NCBI GenBank assembly: GCA_903959905.1
Contig: CAJBYO010000032.1
Coordinates: 1-52,519 of the forward strand
DNA length: 52,519 nucleotides
Source of the DNA: an uncultured Bacteroidales bacterium
GTDB taxonomy: Bacteria; Bacteroidota; Bacteroidia; Bacteroidales; FEN-979
Reading direction: 5' to 3'
Shown: positions 16,226-26,300 of the stretch, one piece after another
Layout: each line of letters opens with the position of its first letter
Numbering within the stretch: position 1 is the stretch's first letter
Notes under the pieces: generated by a model
Databases searched by the model: none
What the model was told of the DNA's origin: nothing
Seen by the model: only the letters and a program-made list of their open reading frames with translations
Program-made: the position numbers and the translations under genes

Positions 16226-17971
16226 ATGAAAAGAACACTACTATTCCTTATGCTTTCTGTGATCGGTTTTTTTTCACAGGCACAAACATTGACAGTTTCA
16301 GTACCAACAATCACAGCAACACCCGGACAGGTTGTTTACATTCCGGTCAAACTTACGGGGGCAAGCAGTTCAGGAGTTCCGATAAGCAGTGCCAATATCC
16401 AGATCACTTACGACACTGCGGTATTGCATTACGATACGCTTACAAACTTTTATACAGGAACACCCCAGAGCCAGTGGTTTTTTTCAGGGCATGACGGACT
16501 GGTTTCTGCAAACTGGCTTGAACCAAGTTTAGGCACCCTGGCCATTCCGAATAATACCACATTATACGAGATCAAGTTCACCTACAAGGGAGGCAATTCT
16601 CCATTGAACTTTTTTGTGTATGAATTCACCAATGCAGCCTACGACCTGATCCCCACAACACCGGTCAACGGGGCGGTGAATGCACCACTGGTTTATCACC
16701 TGGTTACATTTAAAGTTGACATGTCGCGGGAGAATATTACCTCAAGCGGCGTTCATCTCGCCGGAAGTTTCAACAACTGGAGCTATACCCAAACACCGAT
16801 GACACTTACACCGAACAGCATTTATGAAGCTACTGTAAATGTTCTTGAAAATGCCACACACCAATATCGGTTTGTGAACGGCAACACGGTATCGGGTCTT
16901 GAAACGGTACCTGTCTCCTGCGGGGTATTGAACGGAACAGGACAGTATGACCGTCAGATTACCGTTCCCAATCATGATACGACCTACAATGCAGTCTGTT
17001 TCAGCATGTGCAGCCATTGTCCGGCGAGTGTAACGGTGACATGCAGGGTGGATATGCAGGGTGAAACAGTTTCGCCCGACGGAGTGCATGTTTCAGGAAC
17101 TTTCAACAACTGGAACTATGCCCAGAACCCCATGACTTCCATCGGAGGAACAATTTATGAAACATCCATGACCATGGATGAAGGAACCTACATGGAATTC
17201 AAATATGCCAATGGAATTTCAGCATTGCAGGCAGAAACCGTTCCGGGTGCCTGTGCACTCAACGGAAACAGGTATTTCACTGTTCCGGCCCATGACACCG
17301 TGATGACCTCCTATTGTTTTGGAAGTTGCACAGCCTGCGGCACCATTGCACAGTATTCGCATGTTACTTTCAGGGTAGACATGCATCTACAGTCTGTTTC
17401 CCCCAACGGTGTTCATCTTGCTGGAACTTTCCAGGGATGGAATCCGGCTTCAACGCCAATGACCTTATCCACTAACGAAATCTACACTTTTACCGACAGC
17501 CTTCTGACAAACACTTCCATACAGTACAAATTTGTAAACGGGAACACCGTCTCCGGGTATGAATTGGTGCCTATAGCATGTTCATCCAACGGTGACAGAA
17601 GTTTACTTGTGCCCTCTAACGATACCATCCTGAACCTGGTTTGTTTTTCAGCATGCAATCCCTGTGGCCCAGGTATTGGCACCGACGAGCTGACGGTCGC
17701 CGGCATTTCACTGGACCAGAATTTTCCGAATCCTTTTTCCGGCACAACGGAAATAGGCTACCACATAAATAAGAATGGCACGCTCAAACTGGCTGTATAC
17801 AATTCCATGGGCAGGCTGATCTCTGTAATTTTTGACGGACCTGTCAAACCAGGTACAGACAAGAAATCATTTCAGGCAAACGGACTTCCTTCGGGAATGT
17901 ACTTCTGCCAGATGGTCTTTACCACGCAAGATGGAATCACTACTAAAAACATTAAACTGATAATTAAATAG
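16226..17971 (+). CDS. Secreted cohesin protein with three CBM48-like E-set repeats and T9SS sorting domain
   Basis: The protein has 581 residues. A signal peptide (to about 21) is followed by a cohesin domain (about 22-152: PGQVVYIPVKLTGAS, ANIQITYDTAVLHYD, WLEPSLGTLAIPNNTTLYEIKF). Then come three tandem E-set/AMPK-CBM-like domains (about 158-262, 268-372, 378-482), each starting VTFKVDM or close to it and containing GVHLAGSFNNW-type motifs. Each ends in a cysteine cluster (CFSMCSHC, CFGSCTAC, CFSACNPC). The last 90 residues (from about 491, LDQNFPNPFSGTTEIGYHI) are a type A T9SS C-terminal domain that directs export and surface attachment. It sits 33 bp after the TonB gene. The cohesin is expected to hold a dockerin partner; the next gene encodes one. 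Confidence 0.88.
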   Translation: MKRTLLFLMLSVIGFFSQAQTLTVSVPTITATPGQVVYIPVKLTGASSSGVPISSANIQITYDTAVLHYDTLTNFYTGTPQSQWFFSGHDGLVSANWLEPSLGTLAIPNNTTLYEIKFTYKGGNSPLNFFVYEFTNAAYDLIPTTPVNGAVNAPLVYHLVTFKVDMSRENITSSGVHLAGSFNNWSYTQTPMTLTPNSIYEATVNVLENATHQYRFVNGNTVSGLETVPVSCGVLNGTGQYDRQITVPNHDTTYNAVCFSMCSHCPASVTVTCRVDMQGETVSPDGVHVSGTFNNWNYAQNPMTSIGGTIYETSMTMDEGTYMEFKYANGISALQAETVPGACALNGNRYFTVPAHDTVMTSYCFGSCTACGTIAQYSHVTFRVDMHLQSVSPNGVHLAGTFQGWNPASTPMTLSTNEIYTFTDSLLTNTSIQYKFVNGNTVSGYELVPIACSSNGDRSLLVPSNDTILNLVCFSACNPCGPGIGTDELTVAGISLDQNFPNPFSGTTEIGYHINKNGTLKLAVYNSMGRLISVIFDGPVKPGTDKKSFQANGLPSGMYFCQMVFTTQDGITTKNIKLIIK

Positions 17972-18010
17972 TTAAGTCACATTGTTACTAATCTTAAAAC
18001 CTAATTTATT

Positions 18011-21000
18011 ATGAAAAGAACAATTTTTACTCTTGCCTTGCTTATTTGGGCATTTGTGGCGGGTTTTGCGCAGATCACAGACCCGTTTTTTGAAAAGGTT
18101 ACCTATGTGGGCGCCTTTGGAAAAACCGACTGGACCCAGGGATGGACCAACTGGACACCACAGACCACCGACTATCCTGCCACCAACATCACGGTGGGCG
18201 ACGGATCAACCACCCCTTCATCTACAACGACCAATGTTATCACAACCAATACACGATGGTCGTCAAGTAATTCGCCGGTGGTAGGCAGCGCTTCGTTTAC
18301 AAACCCAAACCTCTCAGATCCTTTTTTTGAACAGGTAAATTTTGTTGGCGCATTCGGAACCTATAACTGGACACAGGGCTGGGCCAATTTTGACCCGCAG
18401 AATACTGTATATCCTGCCACAACCGTAACGGTTAATGCCAGCAACATTACAACGAATACAACCTGGACTTCCGGCAATGTATACCTGCTCAACGGCTGGG
18501 TATATGTGAAGGCAGGAGCCACCCTCACCATTCAGGCCGGCACGGTTATCCGTGGCGACAAAACCAACAAAGGCGCCCTCATCATTGAACGTGGCGCGAA
18601 ACTTATTGCCATTGGAACAGCTTCACAGCCAATCGTGTTCACGTCAAACCAGAACGCTGGGTCACGCGACCGTGGCGACTGGGGCGGACTTATCCTTTGC
18701 GGATATGCCACCATCAACCAGCCGGGAGGCACCGCCGTTATTGAAGGCGGCGTAGGCTCAATTTACGGGGGTGGTGCAACCCCGAACAATGCAGACAATT
18801 CAGGTACGCTGAAATATGTCCGCTGCGAATTTCCGGGTGTTCCTTTTGCACCGGATAATGAGATCAACGGGATTACTTTTGGTGGCGTTGGCAGCGGTAC
18901 AACCGTTGATTATTGCCAGGTTTCATACGCCGGTGATGATTCATATGAATGGTTCGGCGGCGTAGTAAATGCAAAACATCTTATTGCCTTTCGCGGAATA
19001 GATGATGAGTTTGATACAGATAACGGTTTCGGAGGTAAACTCCAATTCCTGGTAGCACTCAGAGATCCGAATATTGCTGATATTTCAGGATCAAACGGTT
19101 TTGAATCAGACAATGACGCCACAGGCAGCGGAAACCTTCCCCTTACCCACCCGATATTCTGCAATGTAAGTTTATTTGGCCCGATGGCTACCCTTGCATC
19201 CCCTTTTAATATCAATTTTAAACGTTCCATGCACATCAGGAGAAATTCAACCCTCTGTGTATACAACTCGGTATTTGCCGGATGGCCTGTAGGTCTTTAC
19301 ATTGACGGTAACAATACCATGGCCAATGCCAACAACAATATTCTGCAGATTGAAAATTGCATCCTCGCCGGGATGACTACGAATTTTGCTGTTCCTTCAG
19401 GACAAACCTGGTCGGCAACCGACGAACAGAACTGGTTTTTAGCTCCCAGCCGTCACAACAGCACGCTCACCAATACCAGCGATCTGGGTCTTGTTGATCC
19501 GTTCAACCTTGCAGGTCCGAACTTTACCCCTGCCAAGAGTGTTTATAAACTCAACGGCTGGCTTTACGTCAGAAATGGCGCTACGCTGACCATTGACCCG
19601 GGTACGATTATCCGTGGTGAAAAAGCAAACAAAAGTGCCCTGATCATTGAGCAGGGTGCGAAACTTATTGCCAACGGAACTGTTACCGAGCCCATCGTAT
19701 TTACTTCCAATGAAGCCGCAGGCAGCCGCGTTCGTGGCGACTGGGGAGGCATCATTCTCTGCGGTTCTGCAGTGGTTAACCTCGCCGGTGGCGTAGGAAC
19801 AATTGAAGGAGGCGTTGGCTCTGTTTACGGAGGTTCCAATGATGCCGACAATTCAGGTTCCCTTAAATATGTACGTATTGAATTCCCGGGTTATGCCTTT
19901 GCACCGAACAACGAAATCAACGGGTTAACCCATGGTGGCGTAGGCAGCGGAACAACTGAAGATTATATCCAGATTTCATACAGCGCTGACGACTCTTACG
20001 AGTGGTTTGGCGGCGCAGCAAATGCAAAGCATCTTATTGCCTTCAGAGGCCAGGATGACGATTTTGACACCGATAACGGTTTCAGCGGTAAACTTCAGTT
20101 CTGTGTTGGCATGCGTGAAAATTTCGCCGATGTTTCCGGTTCAAACGGTTTTGAATCAGACAATGATGCCACCGGTTCAGCGAATACACCGAATACCCAG
20201 GCCACCTTCAGCAACTTCACGATCGTGGGCCCGATGGCGACCCTTGCAACAACCGTTGATGCCAATTTCAAACGTTCGATGCACCTGCGCCGCAACACCC
20301 AGCTCAAAGTTCACAACGCCTTGTTCATGGGATATCCTGTAGGTCTGTATATCGACGGCAACAACACCCAGGCGAATGCTGTTGCAAACCTTCTCCAGGT
20401 GGAAAACACCTTTTTGGCAGGTATGACAACCAATTTTGCAGTTCCTTCAGGACAAACCTGGTCGGCTACGGATGAAACCAACTGGTACCAGGATCCATCC
20501 CGTCACAACAATACTTTTGTAAACAACAGCGAAATCCAGCTGGTTGACGCTTTCAACCTGAGCGCACCTAACTTCATGCCACTGTCAACATCGCCTGTTT
20601 GGGGCGCATCACGCTGGTCGAGAACTGTGTCAGGCATTGTTACCTATGACAACGCAGCCAGCACCCCGATGAACGGAACAACCGTTATACTGAAAACCCA
20701 GGGTGGCGCTGTTGTTGAAACTGCTGCAGCCAATGTTACGGGCAATTTCACAATTTTCGCCGTTGACGGTGTATATGTTCTGGATGCCTCCAGCTCAAAA
20801 ACATGGGGTGGTCTTAATCTGCAGGATGTTATCAACACCCGTAAAAAGATCTCCAACCTGATCACCTTTACCCCGCTCCAGACCAAAGCGGCAGATGTAA
20901 ACCAGACCAACACAGTGAATGTTCAGGATCCGATCGTTATGCGTCAGAAAATTGCCGGTATCACACCGCTGCCAACCTGGAAAATCGCAAATTTCATTTT

Positions 21001-21103
21001 TGAAACACCCACTGTGAATGTAAGCGGTTCAAACGTTGTTCAGAATATCAAATCTCTGGCCGGCGGCGACGTTAACAACAGTTTTGTTCCGGTTGCCAAG
21101 TAA
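18011..21103 (+). CDS. Secreted duplicated right-handed beta-helix protein with C-terminal dockerin
   Basis: The protein has 1030 residues and a signal peptide to about 20. Two N-terminal copies of a short block (DPFFEKVTYVGAFG at about 23 and DPFFEQVNFVGAFG at about 102) precede two near-identical beta-helix units (about 155-495 and 515-865). Each carries NGWVYV/NGWLYV, GTVIRG-like, GDWGGLILCG, ADNSG-LKYVR, FDTDNGF, DVSGSNGFESDNDATG and PSGQTWSATDE motifs. A CNA-B-like module (about 872-930, VSGIVTYDNAAS) leads into a dockerin. The dockerin has a degenerate helix GGLNLQDVINTRKKI (about 932), a canonical calcium loop ADVNQTNTVNVQD (about 960) and a final GGDVNNS. There is no T9SS domain at the C-terminus. 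The ligand of the beta-helix is unknown. It lies between two cohesin genes in one cluster. Confidence 0.87.
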   Translation: MKRTIFTLALLIWAFVAGFAQITDPFFEKVTYVGAFGKTDWTQGWTNWTPQTTDYPATNITVGDGSTTPSSTTTNVITTNTRWSSSNSPVVGSASFTNPNLSDPFFEQVNFVGAFGTYNWTQGWANFDPQNTVYPATTVTVNASNITTNTTWTSGNVYLLNGWVYVKAGATLTIQAGTVIRGDKTNKGALIIERGAKLIAIGTASQPIVFTSNQNAGSRDRGDWGGLILCGYATINQPGGTAVIEGGVGSIYGGGATPNNADNSGTLKYVRCEFPGVPFAPDNEINGITFGGVGSGTTVDYCQVSYAGDDSYEWFGGVVNAKHLIAFRGIDDEFDTDNGFGGKLQFLVALRDPNIADISGSNGFESDNDATGSGNLPLTHPIFCNVSLFGPMATLASPFNINFKRSMHIRRNSTLCVYNSVFAGWPVGLYIDGNNTMANANNNILQIENCILAGMTTNFAVPSGQTWSATDEQNWFLAPSRHNSTLTNTSDLGLVDPFNLAGPNFTPAKSVYKLNGWLYVRNGATLTIDPGTIIRGEKANKSALIIEQGAKLIANGTVTEPIVFTSNEAAGSRVRGDWGGIILCGSAVVNLAGGVGTIEGGVGSVYGGSNDADNSGSLKYVRIEFPGYAFAPNNEINGLTHGGVGSGTTEDYIQISYSADDSYEWFGGAANAKHLIAFRGQDDDFDTDNGFSGKLQFCVGMRENFADVSGSNGFESDNDATGSANTPNTQATFSNFTIVGPMATLATTVDANFKRSMHLRRNTQLKVHNALFMGYPVGLYIDGNNTQANAVANLLQVENTFLAGMTTNFAVPSGQTWSATDETNWYQDPSRHNNTFVNNSEIQLVDAFNLSAPNFMPLSTSPVWGASRWSRTVSGIVTYDNAASTPMNGTTVILKTQGGAVVETAAANVTGNFTIFAVDGVYVLDASSSKTWGGLNLQDVINTRKKISNLITFTPLQTKAADVNQTNTVNVQDPIVMRQKIAGITPLPTWKIANFIFETPTVNVSGSNVVQNIKSLAGGDVNNSFVPVAK

Positions 21104-21117
21104 GTTGACACAGTTAC

Positions 21118-21195
21118 TCACCGCGAAGACGCCAATACGCAAAAAAATACGATCTGAAAAGAGAATTTCTTAGCGTTTTAGCGTCTTGGCGGTGA
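21118..21195. repeat. Hairpin repeat between dockerin and cohesin genes
   Basis: CACCGCGAAGACGCCAATACGC (from 21119, imperfect) and the inverse TTAGCGTCTTGGCGGTG (to about 21194) form a hairpin with a loop of roughly 35 nt. It belongs to the same CGC-AAG word family as the copies at 3998 and 38920. Because it interrupts the cluster it could attenuate or stabilise the transcript. Confidence 0.6.
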
Positions 21196-21238
21196 TTTTA
21201 AGAATAGATTAACCCAACCAAATTCAATGAGAGAAAAC

Positions 21239-23239
21239 ATGAAAAAAGTATTGATTACAATTATTACAATATTCATATTTATTACCAGTCAGGCACAAAT
21301 CACAGTTACAGTAGGAAGCGCGCTGCTGCAAAATCCCGGCACAGATGTCCATCTGCCCGTTTCAGTTAAAGGATTAAACGGGCAAACCGGCGGAATCGGA
21401 ATAACCGGTCTTGAATTGCATCTCAGTTATACCAACACGAGCCTTGTATATGACACTACGTTGAATTTCACTGCTGCCATGCCACCAACTCAATGGTTTT
21501 TTGGCGGGAACGGTGTGGAATACAGCACCAACTGGCTGGAACCTGCAGGTACTAAATTGAATATTCCCGATAATACGGTACTTTTTAACATTGTTTTTCA
21601 TTACCTTGGTGGTGCAACCGAGCTCGTATTTGACAGTGCGCGTTGCCTGCTGGTTGATTCAGCATTTAACCTGATTCCAGGGGTGCATTATGTCAATGGA
21701 ATTGTAACACCCTCGTTAGGATCGGGCGAATCAAGATGGAACGGAACCGGCCCGTGGAACACCAGCGCCAACTGGAGCAACGGTATCCCGGGCGACAGCA
21801 CCAATGCAATCATCGAAACCGGTGAAGCAACGGTATTGTCGAATGCAGTATGCAAGGCCATTACAATAAACCAGGGATCTGTATTGAATGTTTCCCCCGG
21901 CTTCGCACTGACAGTAAACCGCAACTACACGAACAACGGCACCTTAAGCCTGAAATCTATTTCAGGCGGAACAGGATCACTGATCGTGAAAGGCACGGCC
22001 GGCGGAACAGGTACCAACAGTTTCAGTCGTTTCCTTGACCTTGGTTCTGCAACCCCGGCACTTGTTTCATCACCGGTTATCAGCGCAACTGCATCCGTAT
22101 TCGGGAGCAATGTTACAGAGAAATATGGTGAAAGCACTGCATCATGGACGACCATTCCCGGATCAGAAAATCTTGAATCCGGCACAGGTTACCGCATCAG
22201 CGGTTCTGTTCCATCAACTGCCACTTTCCAGGGACCATTCAACACCGGCAACATTACCAGGAGCAACCTCTCGTTCACAGGGAGCCTTCAGGCTGAATCG
22301 CACGGATTGAACCTGCTGGGGAATCCTTATCCCTCAGCAATTCAGTGGGAGCAGGGCAGCTGGAGCAGGACTAACCTTGATTATGCCGTATATGTATGGA
22401 ATGATTACAAATATATCAGCTGGAATGGATCGGTAGGAGCTTTAAAGGATGGGATCATTCCGGCGATGCAGGGCTTTTTTGTGAAAAGCAATGCTCCCGG
22501 CGCTTCCCTCACCATTCCTTCGGGATCGCGCTTACACAGTTCACAACCTTATTACAAAGAGGTTGATGCAACAGCCAATGTGATCTCCATGAAGTTTCTG
22601 AACACAGCGGATACCAGTCATTTTGACGAAGCCTTTGTGCAAATTCTACCTGGATCGTCAACCGGGTTTGACGGAAGCCATGATGCCTTCAAACTTAACG
22701 GCAGCAGCGCTTATCCTCAGATCTATACAAAAGCATCGGATCAGAGCATGCTTTCAATCAACACACAACCGGATTTTGTCTCTATACCTGTTGAGTTTAT
22801 GGCAGGTACTGCAGGATCTTATAAAATCGTTTTTGGAAGCCTGGAATCGTTCAATGTCTCACAACCTTTATTCTTTGAAGATAAAACCACCAGCACCGTG
22901 ATTAACATCAGGAATACCGGTGCGTTTGTATTTTCAACGGACGGGAGCACACAAACCGGTCGGTTTGTGCTTCATTTCCAGGAAGTGGGCCTGGCAGAAG
23001 GTACCGAATCTGTTTTTTCCATCTGGAATAACGGCAGCACGGTTCATATTACACCTAAAACCGGAAATATGCATGCCGACCAGATTGAGCTCTATAACCT
23101 CACAGGCCGGCATGTATTTTCAACAAGCAACCTTGACCTTCCTGTAACGATACAACCTGATCATCTGACCATGGGATTGTATATCCTGAGGATAACAACA
23201 CAAGAGGGGATCTATACCAGGAAATTACTGGTAAGGTAG
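21239..23239 (+). CDS. Secreted cohesin protein with T9SS sorting domain
   Basis: The protein has 666 residues from MKKVLITIITIFIFITSQAQ; an ATG four codons upstream (21227) is an alternative. A cohesin domain covers about 20-160 (PGTDVHLPVSVKGLNG, GLELHLSYTNTSLVYD, NWLEPAGTKLNIPDNTVLFNIVF). It is the most divergent of the four cohesins in the window. A large central region (from about SRWNGTGPWNTSANWSNG) is typical of Bacteroidota T9SS cargo, with GNPYPSAIQW and QGFFVK motifs. A type A T9SS C-terminal domain ends the protein (about 590-666, with LYILRITTQEGIYTRKLLV). The middle part has no catalytic motif I can recognise. Expected to be surface-exposed and to present one dockerin-binding site. 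Confidence 0.87.
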   Translation: MKKVLITIITIFIFITSQAQITVTVGSALLQNPGTDVHLPVSVKGLNGQTGGIGITGLELHLSYTNTSLVYDTTLNFTAAMPPTQWFFGGNGVEYSTNWLEPAGTKLNIPDNTVLFNIVFHYLGGATELVFDSARCLLVDSAFNLIPGVHYVNGIVTPSLGSGESRWNGTGPWNTSANWSNGIPGDSTNAIIETGEATVLSNAVCKAITINQGSVLNVSPGFALTVNRNYTNNGTLSLKSISGGTGSLIVKGTAGGTGTNSFSRFLDLGSATPALVSSPVISATASVFGSNVTEKYGESTASWTTIPGSENLESGTGYRISGSVPSTATFQGPFNTGNITRSNLSFTGSLQAESHGLNLLGNPYPSAIQWEQGSWSRTNLDYAVYVWNDYKYISWNGSVGALKDGIIPAMQGFFVKSNAPGASLTIPSGSRLHSSQPYYKEVDATANVISMKFLNTADTSHFDEAFVQILPGSSTGFDGSHDAFKLNGSSAYPQIYTKASDQSMLSINTQPDFVSIPVEFMAGTAGSYKIVFGSLESFNVSQPLFFEDKTTSTVINIRNTGAFVFSTDGSTQTGRFVLHFQEVGLAEGTESVFSIWNNGSTVHITPKTGNMHADQIELYNLTGRHVFSTSNLDLPVTIQPDHLTMGLYILRITTQEGIYTRKLLVR

Positions 23240-23344
23240 CAATCTGACTGCTGTCTGAATGCTGAACATGACTTCATGACGATGCCGGAAAGCAATTGTA
23301 AGCCATCATTGTATTTCAAATACTTAAAAACAAAAAATAGCAAT

Positions 23345-26300
23345 ATGAAAAAACTACAACTTTTTTTAATCTTTCTGTTGTTGACGGCTATCGGATTTAG
23401 CGGGGTAAATACACCTGTACCTGCTATGTCTGCAGCACCGGGACTGTCGGTCAACGCCCCGGCTTCCCTGACAGGACCAACTTCAGTATGCCTGAACTCC
23501 ACCGGTAATATCTATGTGACTGATGCCGGTCAGACAAATTATGTCTGGAGTATAACAGGCGGAACCATTACTGCCGGCGGAACATCTGCCGATAACACAG
23601 CCACAGTAACATGGACATCCGCAGGAGCAAAAAGCATCACCGTGAATTACGATGGCGCCACGGCAACAGTGCTCCCGGTTACAGTGAATCCGCTCACATC
23701 CAGTATTTCAATTGCTGCCTCTGCAACGAGTGTGTATACCGGAGCATCCGTTACTTTTACTGCAACGCCTGTCAATGGCGGCACATCGCCGGCCTACCAG
23801 TGGAAAGTCAATGGCGCCAACATGGGAACCAACAGCAATGTGTTCACCTACACCCCGCTGAACGGAGATGCAGTGTATTGTATTCTAACCCCCAATGCTC
23901 CCTGTATTACAAGTTCTTTCACTTCCGGTATCATTACCATTACGGTTACAAGCCAGCCTCTGTTGGTTACTGTTTCCAAACTGACTGCCAATCCCGGTCA
24001 GGTCGTTTATTTTCCTGTAAAACTTAAAGGTGCCAGTGCATCCGGTACTCCGATAAGCAGCGCCAATCTTCAGATCACCTATGATCCTGCTGTGCTGGCA
24101 TATGATACTTTGATCAATTTTTATTCCGCAACTCCTTCCACCCAATGGTTTTTCTCAGGAAACAACAATACCATCGCAGCCAACTGGATTGAGCCCAGCC
24201 TTCTTACACTTCCCATTCCTGACAGTACTACGCTTTTTGAAATACAGTTTACCTATATCGGCGGTGTTTCAACACTTCCATTTACTGTAAATGAATTTAC
24301 GGATGCACAATACAACTTTGTCACCACCACTCATGTTGATGGTGCCATAGCTCCTTACACACCTGATCTCACAGGCCCTGTTACGGTGTGCCAGGGATCT
24401 GCAGGGAATGTATATGTTACCAACCCCGGACAAACCAACTATGTATGGACAGTTTCCGGTGGTACTATCACAGCCGGAGGCACGGGTACGAGCAATACAG
24501 TGACTGTTACCTGGCCATCTTCCGGAAGTCAAAGTGTAAGTGTAGCATATGCCGGATCAACAACATCAACATTGCCAGTACTGGTTTCTACTCCTGTCAT
24601 CGCGAGTTCGGTTGCCGGCACAATTTCATGCGCCGGTGGAACAACAACGGTCACCGTAAGCGCTACAGGCGGCACAGCCCCATATACCGGAACGGGTGAA
24701 TTCACCGTTGGTGCCGGTACATATACCTATACAGTAACGGATGTCAATGGTTGTTCAGGTACGACAACCGTGACGGTTACAGAGCCCCCTCTGTTCACTT
24801 TGAAATCAACCATCGCCAGCGCCAATGGAGCTGAAATATCTGCTTTTGATTCTGCCAGTAAAAGGGTTTACACTGTAGCCGGACCGGTTGTTGAGTTCTA
24901 TACTTTAAGCAATGCCGGTATTTTATCAAGCGCCACAACAGTGCCTTTAGGCTTTATTCCTCCTGCAGGAACCAATGCAGTGCCCAATTCCGTTGCAGTG
25001 AAAAATGGAGTTGCAGCTGTTTCTTTTGCTATTGTTGGTGCAAACAACGCACAACAACAAGGTATTGTAGCATTTTATTCTGCTGCAACAGCGGCCTATA
25101 TTTCAAACGCAACTGTTGGTTATTTGCCCGACATGATCGCCTTTACTTCGGATGGAACAAAATTGCTTTCAGCAAATGAAGGAGAACCGAACAGTTACGG
25201 ACAGCCTACTTCTTTTGATCCTGAAGGATCTGTTTCAATTATAGATATTTCCGGCGGTGTTGCTTCACCAACGGTAACAAATGCCGGTTTTACCAGCTTT
25301 AACGGGCAACTTGCTGCACTGAAGGCTGCCGGAGTCCGTATATACGGCCCGGGTGCAACAGTGGCTATGGACCTGGAACCGGAATATCTTACCTTTTCAC
25401 CGGATGGGACCACAGCTTATGTGACCCTCCAGGAAAATAATGCCGTTGCAAAACTTGACATTGCAACAGCAACCATCCTGGATATTTATCCCCTTGGCCT
25501 TAAGGACCACAGCATTGCCGGCAACAGCCTGGATGCAAGCGACCGCGATGTGAATGGAACACAAGTCGGAGGCGGCAAGATCAACATGCAGAACTGGCCC
25601 ATCAAGGGCATGTATGAGCCTGATGGCATTGCCACTTTTACTGCCGGAGCAACCACCTATTATATTACAGCCAACGAAGGCGATTCACGGGCTTATACCG
25701 GCTTTAGTGAAGAGGTCAGAGTTGGTGATGCTGCCTATGTGTTAGACCCCACGGTGTTTCCGAATGCTGCAACATTAAAACTGCCGGCAAATCTCGGCCG
25801 CCTGCAATTAACCAATGCAACCGGAAATACAGACGGTGACTCGGAATTTGAAGAGATCCATGCCTTTGGCGCCCGCTCCTTCACCATTTGGAACAGTTCA
25901 TTTACAAAGGTATTTGACAGCCAGGACCAGCTTGAAAGAGTTACATCCGTCAGAAATGCAACGGGATTTAATTCTGATGGCACCATCGGAACTTTTGATA
26001 CCCGCAGCGACAATAAAGGTCCTGAGCCTGAAGGAATTGCTGTAGGAACTATCAACGGTGTTCAATATGCCTTTGTTGGCAGTGAACGTACCGGAGACCT
26101 GTTCGTTTATGATCTCAGCAACCCATTGGCTCCGGTATTGAAACAGTATATCAATACACCGGCTGATCTGGGTGTTGAAGGGGTGCATTTTGTATCTGCC
26201 GGACAAAGTCCAACAGGCAAAGCGCTCCTTATTACCAGTGCAGAAGTCAGCAAAACGTTAACTGTATATGAATTCAGTGCAGCACCGGTAATTACTTTGC

